A stretch of 64,000 nucleotides of DNA from Anaerovibrio lipolyticus LB2005 (GCF_000621545.1 NZ_JHYA01000002.1:124001-188000), one strand, 5' to 3'; shown: positions 43,791-53,599, counted from the first letter of the stretch. Numbers and translations: made by a program. The notes: a model not told the origin generated them from the sequence alone.

Positions 43791-44438
43791 ATGAGCAGGG
43801 ATTTGGTAACCATAAAAGGGGGCAAGGATGGCTTCCGTTTATTGGTGGATAGTTCAGCCAGCATGGAGGAAATCGAAGCTGAAATTAAAAAGAAGCTCGA
43901 TGAAAATCCAGGCTTTTTCCCGGAGGGAACCAAGTTTGAGCTGGAGGTAGCTGACTTGGACCGCTCCGTCAAGAAGGGGATTAATCAAATATTAAGTCAG
44001 CATGGCTTGGGCGTGGAGCTGTCTGCAAAGAAAGATCCGCCACCAGTATCAGATGAACAATCACAGATGCCACCTCAGTATTTTATTCAGCATGATGGAA
44101 ATGTGGAAGCTCAGGAAATGACTGTGGTGGAGCACACTGTCCGTGGTGGTGAGGAGGTCACCAGCCAGGGTTCAGTGCTGGTTATGGGGAATGTTAATCC
44201 CGGTGCTCAGATTATTGCCGGGGGCAGTATAGATGTGCGGGGAACCTGTCGTGGCATGGTTCACGCCGGTGCTTGGGGTGATATTAGTGCCGTGGTTATT
44301 GCTGACAGGCTTATGCCAACGCAGATTCGTATAGCCAACATGATTGCCCGTTCTCCTGATATAATGGAGAAAAGTGATTTTGCTGAACGGGCATCTATCA
44401 AAGATGGACAAATAATTATTGAACCGATAGAAAGGTAG
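43791..44438 (+). CDS. minC: Septum site-determining protein MinC
   Basis: This inhibitor of FtsZ polymerisation is recruited to the membrane by MinD. Residues 1-100 are the variable FtsZ-binding N-domain, and residues 110-215 the C-terminal beta-helix (H-T-V-R-G-G-E-E-V, G-S-V-L-V-M-G-N-V-N-P-G-A and A-G-G-S-I-D-V-R-G). The protein is 215 aa. GGGGAG just before the ATG sets the start. minD follows 11 bases later. Confidence 0.95.
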   Translation: MSRDLVTIKGGKDGFRLLVDSSASMEEIEAEIKKKLDENPGFFPEGTKFELEVADLDRSVKKGINQILSQHGLGVELSAKKDPPPVSDEQSQMPPQYFIQHDGNVEAQEMTVVEHTVRGGEEVTSQGSVLVMGNVNPGAQIIAGGSIDVRGTCRGMVHAGAWGDISAVVIADRLMPTQIRIANMIARSPDIMEKSDFAERASIKDGQIIIEPIER

Positions 44439-44449
44439 GATTTATAAGA

Positions 44450-45238
44450 ATGAGTGAGGTTATTGTTGTTACTTCCGGTAAGGGTGGTGTAGGTAAGTCC
44501 ACTACTACTGCAAACCTTGGTGTGGGTCTGGCTATGCGAGGCAAGAAGGTTGTTCTGATTGATACCGATACCGGCCTCCGCAATTTGGATTTGCTCCTTG
44601 GTCTTGAAAATCGCATTATGTACGATTTGATTGACGTGGTTGAGGGACGTGTAGAAATTAAGAAGGCCCTGGTACGTCACAAGAAATATGAAAATCTGCA
44701 GCTTTTGCCTACTTCTCAGGTGAAGGATAAGTCTGCGGTAAATCCTGCCGATCTGATGGCTCTTTGTGATGAGCTTCGCAAGGAATATGATTTTGTGATT
44801 ATTGACTGTCCAGCAGGCATTGAACAGGGCTTCCAGACTGCAATTGCTGGTGCGGATACTGCTATTGTAGTTACCATGCCGGAGGTTTCCGCTGTTCGTG
44901 ATGCCGATAAGATTATTGGCGAGCTGGGTCGCTCTGAAAAGGATAATATTAAACTCATCATTAACAGAATCAGACCTGCTATGGTAGATAGCGGTGAGAT
45001 GATGGATATGGATGACATCAATGATATACTTGCCATCAAGTGCATTGGTCAGGTTCCAGATGATATTAAGGTTGTAACCTCTGCTAACCGCGGTGAGCCA
45101 GTTGTTGGTGAGAGTGATTCTCAGGCCGGCAAGGCTTATGAGAATATTGTGGGACGTCTCCTGGGTGAAGATATCCCGTTTATGGAATTTGAGAAAGAAG
45201 GCTTCTTCAAGAGATTGAAGAAAGCATTTAAATTTTGA
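44450..45238 (+). CDS. minD: Septum site-determining ATPase MinD
   Basis: This ParA/MinD ATPase binds the membrane with ATP and recruits MinC. The deviant Walker A S-G-K-G-G-V-G-K-S-T is at residues 9-18. The C-terminal amphipathic targeting helix reads F-F-K-R-L-K-K-A-F-K-F. At 262 aa it is complete. The gap to minE is 13 bases. Confidence 0.98.
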   Translation: MSEVIVVTSGKGGVGKSTTTANLGVGLAMRGKKVVLIDTDTGLRNLDLLLGLENRIMYDLIDVVEGRVEIKKALVRHKKYENLQLLPTSQVKDKSAVNPADLMALCDELRKEYDFVIIDCPAGIEQGFQTAIAGADTAIVVTMPEVSAVRDADKIIGELGRSEKDNIKLIINRIRPAMVDSGEMMDMDDINDILAIKCIGQVPDDIKVVTSANRGEPVVGESDSQAGKAYENIVGRLLGEDIPFMEFEKEGFFKRLKKAFKF

Positions 45239-45251
45239 GGGGGACTTGTAA

Positions 45252-45512
45252 ATGCTTGATTCAATAAAGCGCATCTTTTCGAGTGAGAAATCTGGCAAGG
45301 TGGCCAAAAGACGCCTCCAGATGGTGCTCATTCAGGACAGGGCCAGCGTTTCACCGGAAGTGATGGGCATGATTCGTGATGACATCATTCAGGTATTATC
45401 CAAATATATGATCATAGATAAGACGGATATGGAAATTTCTCTGGAGAATGTTGATGATTCTGTAGCACTGGTAGCAAATATTCCGGTTCAGAACATGAGA
45501 CATCATAGATAA
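45252..45512 (+). CDS. minE: Cell division topological specificity factor MinE
   Basis: MinE stimulates MinD ATPase and drives Min oscillation. It has 86 aa: an N-terminal membrane and MinD-binding segment (A-K-R-R-L-Q-M-V-L-I) and the C-terminal topological domain. Its presence means oscillating Min rather than DivIVA-only placement. A terminator follows after about 95 bases, which hold only a weak GAAGGG/CCCTTC hairpin near 45558. Confidence 0.94.
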   Translation: MLDSIKRIFSSEKSGKVAKRRLQMVLIQDRASVSPEVMGMIRDDIIQVLSKYMIIDKTDMEISLENVDDSVALVANIPVQNMRHHR

Positions 45513-45606
45513 GAATTACGAAGCTGTTGCATAATAGTGTGGCAGTGTTCATCTGAAGAAGGGGTGTTCCTGATGTATCCCTTCCAAACTTTTTAAAAGA
45601 TGATTT

Positions 45607-45648
45607 AAAATACAGTGATGGTCCTAGTGGGTGTCACTGTATTTTTTT
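45607..45648 (+). terminator. Terminator of the mre-min operon
   Basis: AAAATACAGTGA (45607-45618) pairs perfectly with TCACTGTATTTT (45634-45645) and runs into seven Ts. Confidence 0.9.
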
Positions 45649-45728
45649 GCTATACTTGGTTGTTCTTTCACATGGTTCGTGATAACATATATAAGCTATA
45701 CTAGAATTTAAATTTGGAGGAAGGATCC

Positions 45729-46838
45729 TTGATTTTAAATAAAAAATTTAGAAAAATAGATGTGGAGCTTATTGCCGGGGTGGCCGGTATAATCATTATG
45801 AGCCTTATCACCATTGGTAGTGCCACTCATATAAATACCCCATCTGAGGATAGATATTGGTATGTACTTAGACAGGGCATATTCACCCTTCTGAATGTGG
45901 GAGTTATATTCTTCTTTATGAATTTTGACTACAAGGCACTACAGTCTTATGGCAAGAAACTGTATATTTTTAACATAATTATGCTGCTGGCCGTAATGTT
46001 TTTGGGTCAGTCTGCTCTTGGTGCCCAGCGGTGGATTCAGTTGGGGCCAATATCCATTCAGCCATCGGAGTTTTCAAAGATAATTATGATCATCTGTATG
46101 GCCTCTGTCTTTCAGGATAAGATAGGGCAGATAAACAAGTGGTCTGATTTACTCCCATTGGCTGGCTATGTGGGGCTTCCTTTTTTACTGGTACTGAAGC
46201 AGCCGGATTTGGGGACATCTCTGGTGTTTATGGCTATTTTTCTTGGTATGATTTTTGCCTGTGGAGTTAATTTGAAGCTATTGGCCTGGATGTTTGGTGT
46301 AGCCATGGCCTGTGCTCCGTTGATGTGGCATTTTGTGCTGAAGGAATACCAGAAAATGCGAATTATGGTGTTTATGGACCCTAATGTGGATCCATTGGGA
46401 TCGGGCTATCATATTATTCAGTCCAAAATTGCTATAGGCTCCGGAATGTTATTTGGCAAGGGTCTATTTGCAGGAACCCAGAGTCAGCTTAATTTTTTGC
46501 CGGAGAACCACACTGATTTTATTTTCGCTGTAGTAGGAGAAGAATTGGGCTTTATAGGAGCGACTATTTTACTTCTGTTATATCTTGTGGTGCTGTGGCG
46601 GGGTATCAAAATAGCACAGCAGGCCCAGGATAGCTTTGGCATGCTGTTGGCTGTGGGTATAACCTCCATGCTGGCCTTCCATGTGCTGGTTAATGTGGGC
46701 ATGACAGCTGGTATAATGCCTGTAACCGGTATACCACTACCGTTTATGAGCTATGGTGTCAGTGCTCTTACCACCAATATGTTCGCTGTGGCCATTTTAC
46801 TTAATATTTATCTGAGAAACCAAAAACTCCAATTTTAA
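45729..46838 (+). CDS. rodA: RodA, SEDS peptidoglycan glycosyltransferase
   Basis: This ten-helix SEDS polymerase of the elongasome partners PBP2. The W-I-Q-L-G-P-I-S-I-Q-P-S-E-F signature near residue 105 (R-W-I in full family form) and the E-N-H-T-D-F-I-F motif with the catalytic-type Asp are present. The start is a TTG at 45729 behind GGAGGAAGG at 45716-45724; no ATG is placed better. The protein is 369 aa. A TATACT box lies at 45697-45702. Confidence 0.95.
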   Translation: MILNKKFRKIDVELIAGVAGIIIMSLITIGSATHINTPSEDRYWYVLRQGIFTLLNVGVIFFFMNFDYKALQSYGKKLYIFNIIMLLAVMFLGQSALGAQRWIQLGPISIQPSEFSKIIMIICMASVFQDKIGQINKWSDLLPLAGYVGLPFLLVLKQPDLGTSLVFMAIFLGMIFACGVNLKLLAWMFGVAMACAPLMWHFVLKEYQKMRIMVFMDPNVDPLGSGYHIIQSKIAIGSGMLFGKGLFAGTQSQLNFLPENHTDFIFAVVGEELGFIGATILLLLYLVVLWRGIKIAQQAQDSFGMLLAVGITSMLAFHVLVNVGMTAGIMPVTGIPLPFMSYGVSALTTNMFAVAILLNIYLRNQKLQF

Positions 46839-46873
46839 GGTTTCTGTTTTGAATCAATAGAGGAGCTTGAGCA

Positions 46874-48748
46874 ATGATTAAATTAGAACCTGAAATCCTG
46901 CAGGCCGTTGAAAAACCTGCCCGTTATACAGGTCATGAGTTAAATGCTGTACATAAGGACTGGGACGAAGTGGATTGCCACTTCGCCCTGGCCATGGCCG
47001 ATACCTATGAGGTTGGCATGTCCAATCTTGGACTGAAAATCCTTTATGAGGTGTTGAATAACCGTCAGGACACTGCCTGTGAAAGAGTGTATGCTCCTTG
47101 GACCGACATGGAAGCAATCATGCGGGACAGAAGCATACCTTTATTTTCGTTGGAGAGCTTTACTGAAATTAAGAATTTCGATTTTCTGGGATTTACTCTC
47201 CAGTATGAAATGATATATTCCAATATTCTTAATATGCTGGATTTGGCTGGGATTCCAATTTGGACCAAGGACCGCAATGATGAGGATACTTTTATAGTAG
47301 GCGGTGGCCCTACCGTTTATAATACGGAGCCTATTGCTGATTTTTTTGATTTCTTCATTTTGGGAGAAGGAGAAGAAGTTATCTCTGAAGTGGCGAAAAC
47401 CTTTGTGAAATGGAAAAGGGAAGGAAAGCCAGGTGGCAGAAAAGGATTTTTGAAGGAAGTAGCAAAGCTGGAGGGTATTTATGTACCTTCTTTTTATAAC
47501 GTTAAATATAACGAAAAAGGGTATTTTTCCTCTATAGAACCAAAAGAGCCTGAGGCAAGGGACAAGATTTATAAACGGGTGATTAGGGATTTGGACAGTG
47601 TTCATTTCGTGGAAAAGCCTGTAATGCCTTATATTGGTATAGTTCATGACAGAATTATGCTGGAGCTGTTTAGAGGCTGTACCCGTGGGTGCCGTTTTTG
47701 TCAGGCGGGTACCTCATATCGTCCTATACGCGAGAGAAGTCGTGAATATCTCCGGGAATTGGCCCGTAAGCTGGTGGATTCCTCCGGTTATAATGAAATG
47801 TCTCTTACTTCACTTAGCTCTGCAGATTATTCCTGTCTGGGAGAGCTGGTGGATGATTTATTCGCTGATTTTGAAGGAGAAAAGGTTAGTTTTTCTTTGC
47901 CATCATTGCGTATAGATAGCTTTTCCATTGATTTGGCCCACAAGATGCAGCAGGTACGCAAAAGCGGTCTTACCTTTGCCCCGGAGGCTGGAACTCAGCG
48001 CCTTCGTGATGTTATTAACAAAGGTGTTACTGAGGAAAATCTTATGACAGCTGTGGAAGCCGCCTTTAAACAGGGTTGGAAGCAGGTTAAGCTGTATTTT
48101 ATGATGGGCTTGCCTACGGAAACTGACGAGGATATTGTGGGTATTGCCAGACTGGCGGAGAAGGTAGCCAGAAAGTACAAGGAGGTTAAGGGCAAGTGGG
48201 GTGTTACTGTAACCATCAGTGTATCCTGCTTTGTACCAAAGCCTCATACTCCTTTTCAGTGGTTTGGTCAGCTACCAAAGGATGAATTTGAACGTCGTCA
48301 GCGTCTTTTAAAGGACAGCATTACTGAAAGAGCTGTAAAGTTCCATTACCATGATGCCAGAGTCAGCGTTCTTGAAGGGGCTATTTCCCGTGGAGACCGT
48401 CGTATTTCCCAGGTGATTTATCAGGCCTGGAAGGATGGGGCTAAATTTGATGGCTGGACAGACCTCTTTAAGGAAGATGTTTGGCACGAAGCCTTCAGAA
48501 AGTGCGGCATTGATATGAAGGAATACAGTGAGCGCACCCGCGATTTCGATGAACCATTACCATGGGAGCATACTACCCCAGGAGTTTCCAAGGATTTCCT
48601 TAAGCGTGAATGGAACAAGGCTGTTGCGGAGCAGCTGACAGAGGATTGCCGCCGTGGTAAGTGCTCCGGCTGTGGGGTCTGCCCATCCCTTAAGGTGGAT
48701 ATTGTAGACTGGAAGCGCAAAGAAGGGGAGGTGAAGGCAAATGTATAA
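46874..48748 (+). CDS. B12-binding-type radical SAM protein (TIGR03960 family)
   Basis: This large radical SAM protein of 624 aa has an N-terminal B12-binding-like Rossmann segment. The cluster motif C-T-R-G-C-R-F-C (CX3CX2C) is near residue 264. The C-terminus carries C-R-R-G-K-C-S-G-C-G-V-C, likely a further Cys ligand set. Its function is unknown; the invariant partner gene (TIGR03936) and nearby RNase G/ribosomal genes point to RNA or ribosome modification. The stop overlaps the next gene by eight bases. Confidence 0.92.
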   Translation: MIKLEPEILQAVEKPARYTGHELNAVHKDWDEVDCHFALAMADTYEVGMSNLGLKILYEVLNNRQDTACERVYAPWTDMEAIMRDRSIPLFSLESFTEIKNFDFLGFTLQYEMIYSNILNMLDLAGIPIWTKDRNDEDTFIVGGGPTVYNTEPIADFFDFFILGEGEEVISEVAKTFVKWKREGKPGGRKGFLKEVAKLEGIYVPSFYNVKYNEKGYFSSIEPKEPEARDKIYKRVIRDLDSVHFVEKPVMPYIGIVHDRIMLELFRGCTRGCRFCQAGTSYRPIRERSREYLRELARKLVDSSGYNEMSLTSLSSADYSCLGELVDDLFADFEGEKVSFSLPSLRIDSFSIDLAHKMQQVRKSGLTFAPEAGTQRLRDVINKGVTEENLMTAVEAAFKQGWKQVKLYFMMGLPTETDEDIVGIARLAEKVARKYKEVKGKWGVTVTISVSCFVPKPHTPFQWFGQLPKDEFERRQRLLKDSITERAVKFHYHDARVSVLEGAISRGDRRISQVIYQAWKDGAKFDGWTDLFKEDVWHEAFRKCGIDMKEYSERTRDFDEPLPWEHTTPGVSKDFLKREWNKAVAEQLTEDCRRGKCSGCGVCPSLKVDIVDWKRKEGEVKANV

Positions 48749-49445
48749 GTATCGTGCTCAGCTAACCAAGGGGGATGAAATCAGATATATTTCCCATTTG
48801 GATTATGCGGGAGTTATGGAGCGGGCTATTCGCCGTGCCAAGCTGCCAGCTGCTTATACTGAGGGATTTAATCCTCATCTGAAGATGTCCTTTGCTTCAC
48901 CATTGTCCTTGGGGGTAACCAGTGACGCGGAGTATATGGATTTTGAACTGACAAAGCCCCTCTGCCAGCCGGAGATTTTTGATAAGCTGTCAGCAGCCCT
49001 GCCTCCGGGGATAAGACTTATCAAGCTAAAGCCAGTAAAGGAACCAAAGCCTTGTGAGGGGAAAAAGCATAAGGCACTGATGGCTGAGGTGGAGCAGGGC
49101 ATCTATGAGGTGGTAGCACCTCTTATAGGTGACTGGGATGTTGCAGTTAAGGCTGTGGAAAGATATAATGCTGCCTCAGAGGTTAATTATCATCGTGTTA
49201 CCCCTAAAAAGACCCGTGATATTGAGGTTAAGCAGTACATGATTGAGCCAGTGAAAATTGGTATGAGTGGTGACTGGGTGAAGCTTACCATGAATATTTC
49301 CATTACCCAGACCGGTAGTATAAAGCCAGCGGAAATATTGGAGCTGTTATATAATGAATACGGCCTGCCAGTTGCATTGGGCCGGGCATTAATCAATCGC
49401 TGCAAGCTCATGGGGCAAGGAAAAGACCTTATTGATTTAGTATAA
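48741..49445 (+). CDS. TIGR03936/DUF2344 partner of the radical SAM protein
   Basis: This 234-aa soluble protein nearly always pairs with the preceding radical SAM gene and is in some species fused to it. The N-terminal Y-R-A-Q-L-T-K-G-D-E-I-R-Y-I-S-H-L-D and P-H-L-K-M-S-F-A-S-P-L-S-L-G are the family signature. No catalytic activity is known; a substrate-presenting or RNA-binding role is a guess from its neighbours. Confidence 0.92.
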   Translation: MYKYRAQLTKGDEIRYISHLDYAGVMERAIRRAKLPAAYTEGFNPHLKMSFASPLSLGVTSDAEYMDFELTKPLCQPEIFDKLSAALPPGIRLIKLKPVKEPKPCEGKKHKALMAEVEQGIYEVVAPLIGDWDVAVKAVERYNAASEVNYHRVTPKKTRDIEVKQYMIEPVKIGMSGDWVKLTMNISITQTGSIKPAEILELLYNEYGLPVALGRALINRCKLMGQGKDLIDLV

Positions 49446-49482
49446 ATTAAATGCTACATATTCACAGAAAGGAGGATTTGCA

Positions 49483-50916
49483 ATGAAAAACATATATGTG
49501 AATGTTATGCCGGAGGAAACTCGTATGGCTGTGGTTGAGAATGGTCAGCTCATGGCTTTGGAGCTGGAAAGACCGGACCATGCCCATTTAGTAGGCAACA
49601 TATACAAGGGGCAGGTTCAGAATGTCCTTAAGGGTATGCAGGCCTCCTTTGTGGATATTGGTCAAGCAAAGAATGCCTTCCTTTATGTAGGAAATGGCAA
49701 AATAGCTTCCACGGCCCAGGCCAATTCTCCCCGGGAAAATGTTACGGTGGGGCAAAATGTCATAGTCCAGATAATAAAGGATGAGGTGGGCACCAAGGGA
49801 CCACGGGCTACGATGCATTTGTCTATTCCTGGCCGCCATGTGGTATTGATGCCTAATTCTGCATATATTGGAACATCCCATCGTATAGAGAATAATGAGG
49901 AACGCCAGCGTCTCCATGATATTGTTCGGGCTGAAGTACCGAAGAACATGGGCTGTATTATACGTACTGCGGCTCAGGGACAGCCAGCGGAAAATATTGT
50001 TAGGGATATTCAATACCTAATGAAAATATGGGACGAGATATTGGCCAAGGCAAAGCTGTCCGCCACCAGCTCCCTATTATATCGTGATGCAGATTTGGTG
50101 ATTCGGATTGTCCGGGACTATCTCACTGATGATGTGGACAAGATGGTTATTGACAATCCAAAGATGTATAAAAGAGTCTGTGACCTTATAAAGGTTACTT
50201 CTCCAGATGTCTTGCAGCGAATTGAATTGTACGACGGCAGAAATATTTTCAAGGATAATGGCGTTACCGAGGCTTTGGAGCAGCTGAAGGGCCGCACGGT
50301 CCAGCTGAAGTCCGGTGGCTTCCTTGTAATAGATAAGACCGAGGCCATGACAGTTATTGATGTGAATACTGGCAGCTTCGTAGGTGATATGAATCTGGCA
50401 GATACGGTGTACAAGCTGAATATTGAAGCGGCCGATGAAATTATGCGACAGCTTCGTTTGCGGGATATTGGTGGCATAATACTGGTGGATTTCATTGATA
50501 TGGAAACACAGCAGCAAAATGATGCTCTGTTAGAGAGAATGCGGCAGCTGGCTGTGCGCGACCGCTCCAAGACCAACATAGTGGATATTACCTCTTTGGG
50601 GCTGGTGGAAATCACCAGAAGAAAATCACGGAAAAATATTGAAAGTATGCTGTATTGCCAGTGTCCTGTTTGTGAGGGCAATGGCAGAGTTTTGTCACCA
50701 GAGTCATTGGCAGTGAAGGTATGCCGTAACATTCGCCGAATAGAAGTCAGAAAGCATGCGGCTGATGGCTATATACTTCAGCTCAATCCCCAGACGGCCA
50801 ATGAAATCAAGGCTATGGACAGCTTTAGACGGCTTAGGGACGAATATGGGGTAGACATTTCCTTGGAGTCCTCACGGGAAGTAATGCCGGGGACTTATAT
50901 CCTTACACAAAAATAA
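49483..50916 (+). CDS. rng: Ribonuclease G/E family endoribonuclease
   Basis: This is a single-strand-specific endoribonuclease for rRNA maturation and mRNA decay. An S1-like RNA-binding domain spans about residues 36-125. The catalytic Mg-binding Asp pair lies in D-V-N-T-G-S-F and V-D-F-I-D-M. The Zn-link is C-P-V-C-E-G-N-G. At 477 aa without an extended C-terminal scaffold it is closer to RNase G than RNase E. AAAGGAGG precedes ATG 49483. In many Firmicutes rplU-rpmA follow; here rpsB does. Confidence 0.95.
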   Translation: MKNIYVNVMPEETRMAVVENGQLMALELERPDHAHLVGNIYKGQVQNVLKGMQASFVDIGQAKNAFLYVGNGKIASTAQANSPRENVTVGQNVIVQIIKDEVGTKGPRATMHLSIPGRHVVLMPNSAYIGTSHRIENNEERQRLHDIVRAEVPKNMGCIIRTAAQGQPAENIVRDIQYLMKIWDEILAKAKLSATSSLLYRDADLVIRIVRDYLTDDVDKMVIDNPKMYKRVCDLIKVTSPDVLQRIELYDGRNIFKDNGVTEALEQLKGRTVQLKSGGFLVIDKTEAMTVIDVNTGSFVGDMNLADTVYKLNIEAADEIMRQLRLRDIGGIILVDFIDMETQQQNDALLERMRQLAVRDRSKTNIVDITSLGLVEITRRKSRKNIESMLYCQCPVCEGNGRVLSPESLAVKVCRNIRRIEVRKHAADGYILQLNPQTANEIKAMDSFRRLRDEYGVDISLESSREVMPGTYILTQK

Positions 50917-50928
50917 TAATATTTATAG

Positions 50929-50957
50929 TTGCATTCTGTATTTGTATATGGTATAGT
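50929..50957 (+). promoter_or_regulatory. Promoter of the rpsB leader
   Basis: TTGCAT at 50929-50934 and TATAGT at 50952-50957, 17 bases apart, predict a transcript start near 50964, just ahead of the leader structure. Confidence 0.55.
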
Positions 50958-50963
50958 ATTTCA

Positions 50964-51070
50964 CGGTGTAATTAGAAAAACGCACGCCAGAGGACGTTTA
51001 ACCTGTGCCCAAAGTGGTGGTTTAAACGGATGAGGCTGGCGGAGGAAATAAAAACAGGAGGTGCACCACT
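50964..51070 (+). ncRNA. Structured 5' leader of rpsB, candidate S2 autoregulatory element
   Basis: Two nested stems are visible. The outer one pairs CGCCAG (50985-50990) with CTGGCG (51036-51041). The inner one pairs CGTTTAACC (50995-51003) with GGTTTAAACG (51019-51028, one bulge). They flank an internal loop of AGGA against GATGAGG. The apical loop contains AGTGGTG (51013-51019), which is the exact complement of CACCACT at 51064-51070, directly between the AGGAGG ribosome site and the ATG. A loop-to-start pseudoknot could therefore close the start site. Ribosomal protein leaders of this kind are known in Firmicutes; binding by S2 is inferred from the gene. Confidence 0.55.
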
Positions 51071-51787
51071 ATGGCAGTTGTTTCTATGAAACAGTTATTA
51101 GAGGCTGGTGTTCATTTCGGACATCAGACCAGAAGATGGAACCCTAAGATGGCTAAGTACATCTTCACCGAGCGCAATGGTATCTACATCATTGATCTTC
51201 AGAAGACCGTTAAGAAGGCTGAGGAGGCTTACAACTTCGTACGCAGCGTAGCTGAGTCTGGCAAGTCCGTTCTTTTCGTTGGTACCAAGAAGCAGGCTCA
51301 GGAGGCTATTAAGGAAGAGGCTCTGAAGGCTGACCAGTATTTCGTAAACGAGCGTTGGCTGGGCGGTATGATGACCAACTTCAAGACTATTCAGGCTCGC
51401 GTTAAGCGTCTGAAGGAGCTTGAGGCTATGGCAGAGGACGGTACTTTCGAGGTTCTTACCAAGAAGGAAGTACAGGGTCTGAAGCATGAGATGGAGAAGC
51501 TCGAGAAGTATCTCGGCGGTATCAAGGACATGAAGGAGCTCCCAGGTGCTCTGTTCATCGTTGACCCACGCAAGGAAAGAATCGCTGTAGCAGAGGCTCA
51601 CAAGCTGAACATTCCTATCGTGGCTATTATCGATACCAACTGCGATCCAGATGAAATCGATTATCCAATTCCTGGTAACGACGATGCTATCCGTGCCGTT
51701 AAGCTCATTACCGGCAAGATTGCAGATGCTGTTATCGAGGGTCGTCAGGGCGAAGCTGCAGAGGCTCCAGCTGAGGACGCTGAGTAA
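51071..51787 (+). CDS. rpsB: 30S ribosomal protein S2
   Basis: S2 binds 16S rRNA at the back of the small subunit. The opening [19 protein letters not shown] and the end [11 protein letters not shown] are standard. At 238 aa it is complete, with a short Glu/Ala-rich tail. AGGAGG at 51057-51062 is within reach of a pairing element of the leader. A terminator separates it from tsf. Confidence 0.98.
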   Translation: MAVVSMKQLLEAGVHFGHQTRRWNPKMAKYIFTERNGIYIIDLQKTVKKAEEAYNFVRSVAESGKSVLFVGTKKQAQEAIKEEALKADQYFVNERWLGGMMTNFKTIQARVKRLKELEAMAEDGTFEVLTKKEVQGLKHEMEKLEKYLGGIKDMKELPGALFIVDPRKERIAVAEAHKLNIPIVAIIDTNCDPDEIDYPIPGNDDAIRAVKLITGKIADAVIEGRQGEAAEAPAEDAE

Positions 51788-51799
51788 TATAAACCTTAA

Positions 51800-51836
51800 A
51801 AGGGGTAAGGGGATATCCCTTATCCCTTGTTTTTTT
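51800..51836 (+). terminator. Terminator between rpsB and tsf
   Basis: AAGGGGTAAGGG (51800-51811) pairs with CCCTTATCCCTT (51817-51828, one mismatch), followed by GTTTTTTT. Partial read-through would set the S2 to EF-Ts ratio. Confidence 0.85.
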
Positions 51837-51871
51837 GAAATTATATCCGAATTAATAGGGGGAAATAAACA

Positions 51872-52744
51872 ATGGCACAGATTACTGCTGCATTAGTTAA
51901 AGAACTGCGCGAGATTACTGGCGCTGGTATGATGGACTGCAAGAAGGCTCTCGTTGAGTGCGATGGCGATAAGGACAAGGCAATCGATTACCTCCGTGAG
52001 AAGGGCATTTCCAAGGCTGCAAAGAAGGCTGGCCGCATTGCTTCCGAGGGTGTTGTAGCTGCTGCTTACGATGCTGCCTCTAACACTGCTTGCTTGGTTG
52101 AGGTTAACTCCGAGACTGACTTCGTTGCAAAGAATGATAACTTTAAGGCACTGGTTAAGAAGATTGCTGAGCACATCATTGCAACCAAGCCTGCTGATAT
52201 TGATGCTCTCAACGCTTCCATGTTGGATGGCAAGACTGTTGCTGATGTTATGACTGAGGCTGTTGCTTCCATCGGTGAGAAGCTGTCCCTCCGTCGTTTC
52301 GTTGTATATACTTCCGAGAACAAGCTGGCTACTTACATCCACATGGGTGGTAAGATTGGTGTAGTTGTAGAGCTTTCCGGCGGCAGCGATGAGCTGGCAC
52401 AGGACATCGCTCTCCAGATTACTGCTCAGAAGCCACAGAGCATTGACCGTAGTGGCGTTGATCCTGAGTATCTTGACCATGAGCGTGCTGTACTCCGTGC
52501 ACAGGCTCTGGAAGAGGGCAAGCCTGAGAACATCGTTGACAAGATGGTTGAGGGTCGTCTCAATAAAACCTATAAGGAAATCTGCCTGGTTGAGCAGGAA
52601 TTCTTCAAGTCTTCCGATCATGAGACCATTCAGGACATCCTCGGTGATGTTAAGGTTCTCCGCTTTACCCGCTTTGAGATGGGTGAGGGCCTTGAGAAGA
52701 AGAACGAGGACTTCGCAGCAGAGGTTGCAGCTCAGATTAAGTAA
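51872..52744 (+). CDS. tsf: Elongation factor Ts
   Basis: This nucleotide-exchange factor for EF-Tu has a UBA-like N-terminal domain ([12 protein letters not shown]) at about residues 12-30. The EF-Tu finger motif T-D-F-V-A-K-N is near residue 82. The 290 aa cover both core subdomains. It is preceded by GGGGGAA eight bases before the ATG. Confidence 0.98.
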   Translation: MAQITAALVKELREITGAGMMDCKKALVECDGDKDKAIDYLREKGISKAAKKAGRIASEGVVAAAYDAASNTACLVEVNSETDFVAKNDNFKALVKKIAEHIIATKPADIDALNASMLDGKTVADVMTEAVASIGEKLSLRRFVVYTSENKLATYIHMGGKIGVVVELSGGSDELAQDIALQITAQKPQSIDRSGVDPEYLDHERAVLRAQALEEGKPENIVDKMVEGRLNKTYKEICLVEQEFFKSSDHETIQDILGDVKVLRFTRFEMGEGLEKKNEDFAAEVAAQIK

Positions 52745-52765
52745 TTAAATATTTTATTCTCATAG

Positions 52766-52799
52766 AAAAAGGGACTTGCAGACGCGGTCCCTTTTCTTT
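52766..52799 (+). terminator. Terminator after tsf
   Basis: AAAAGGGAC (52767-52775) pairs with GTCCCTTTT (52786-52795) over a ten-base loop; TTTCTTT ends it. Confidence 0.85.
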
Positions 52800-52880
52800 A
52801 AGATATAAATGGTAAATATTGTTTTTGAAAATAAAAATATATTAAAGATTTAGTTATTCTCGGATTTGGAGGTTGTTACA

Positions 52881-53597
52881 GTGGGAAAATACAAGCGCGT
52901 TCTACTAAAGCTTAGTGGCGAGTCTTTGGCAGGTGATCAGGGATTTGGCATTAATCCTGTTGTGGTTGAAGCTATCGGAAAGCAGATAAAGCGCGTACAT
53001 GATGCTGGTATTGATGTGGCTATCGTTGTGGGCGGCGGCAATATCTGGAGAGGCCTTGCAGGAAGTGCCAAGGGTATGGACCGTGCCCAGGCGGACTATA
53101 TGGGGATGCTGGCTACTGTTATTAATGCATTGGCAATTCAGGATGCTCTGGAGCAGCAGAATGTTCCTGCCCGTGTACAGACTGCTATCGAGATGCGTCA
53201 GGTGGCTGAGCCTTATATTCGTCGTAAGGCTACCCGTCACATGGAAAAGGGACGCGTAGTAATTTTTGGTGCTGGTACCGGCAATCCATATTTCTCCACT
53301 GATACCACTGCAGCTCTCAGAGCTGCCGAGATTGAGGCAGATGTTATTCTCATGGGCAAGAAGGGTACAGAGGGTATCTACGATAAGGATCCAAATCAGA
53401 ATGATGATGCCAAGAAATTTGACAATATCAGCTACAAAGAGATTCTTCTCCGCAGCCTGAGTGTAATGGATTCCACTGCAACCAGTCTGTGCATGGATAA
53501 CGATATTCCATTGGTTGTATTCAAGATTGATGATTTTGAGAATATTTACCGTGCAGCCATTGGCGAAGATATTGGTACTACTGTAGGAGGTAAATAA
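52881..53597 (+). CDS. pyrH: Uridylate kinase
   Basis: This enzyme phosphorylates UMP to UDP and belongs to the bacterial hexameric amino acid kinase fold. The visible motifs are K-L-S-G-E-S-L near residue 11, G-G-G-N-I-W-R-G and the T-D-T-T-A-A-L-R-A segment. The start is a GTG at 52881 with GGAGG at 52868-52872; an in-frame TTG overlapping that site is rejected. The product is 238 aa. frr begins two bases after the stop. Confidence 0.97.
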   Translation: MGKYKRVLLKLSGESLAGDQGFGINPVVVEAIGKQIKRVHDAGIDVAIVVGGGNIWRGLAGSAKGMDRAQADYMGMLATVINALAIQDALEQQNVPARVQTAIEMRQVAEPYIRRKATRHMEKGRVVIFGAGTGNPYFSTDTTAALRAAEIEADVILMGKKGTEGIYDKDPNQNDDAKKFDNISYKEILLRSLSVMDSTATSLCMDNDIPLVVFKIDDFENIYRAAIGEDIGTTVGGK

Positions 53598-53599
53598 TC

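Noticed and set aside
51893-52621. 242-codon minus-strand open frame opposite tsf
   Set aside because: Shadow of tsf; Leu/Ser/Asn-rich composition typical of antisense reading, and no start signal.
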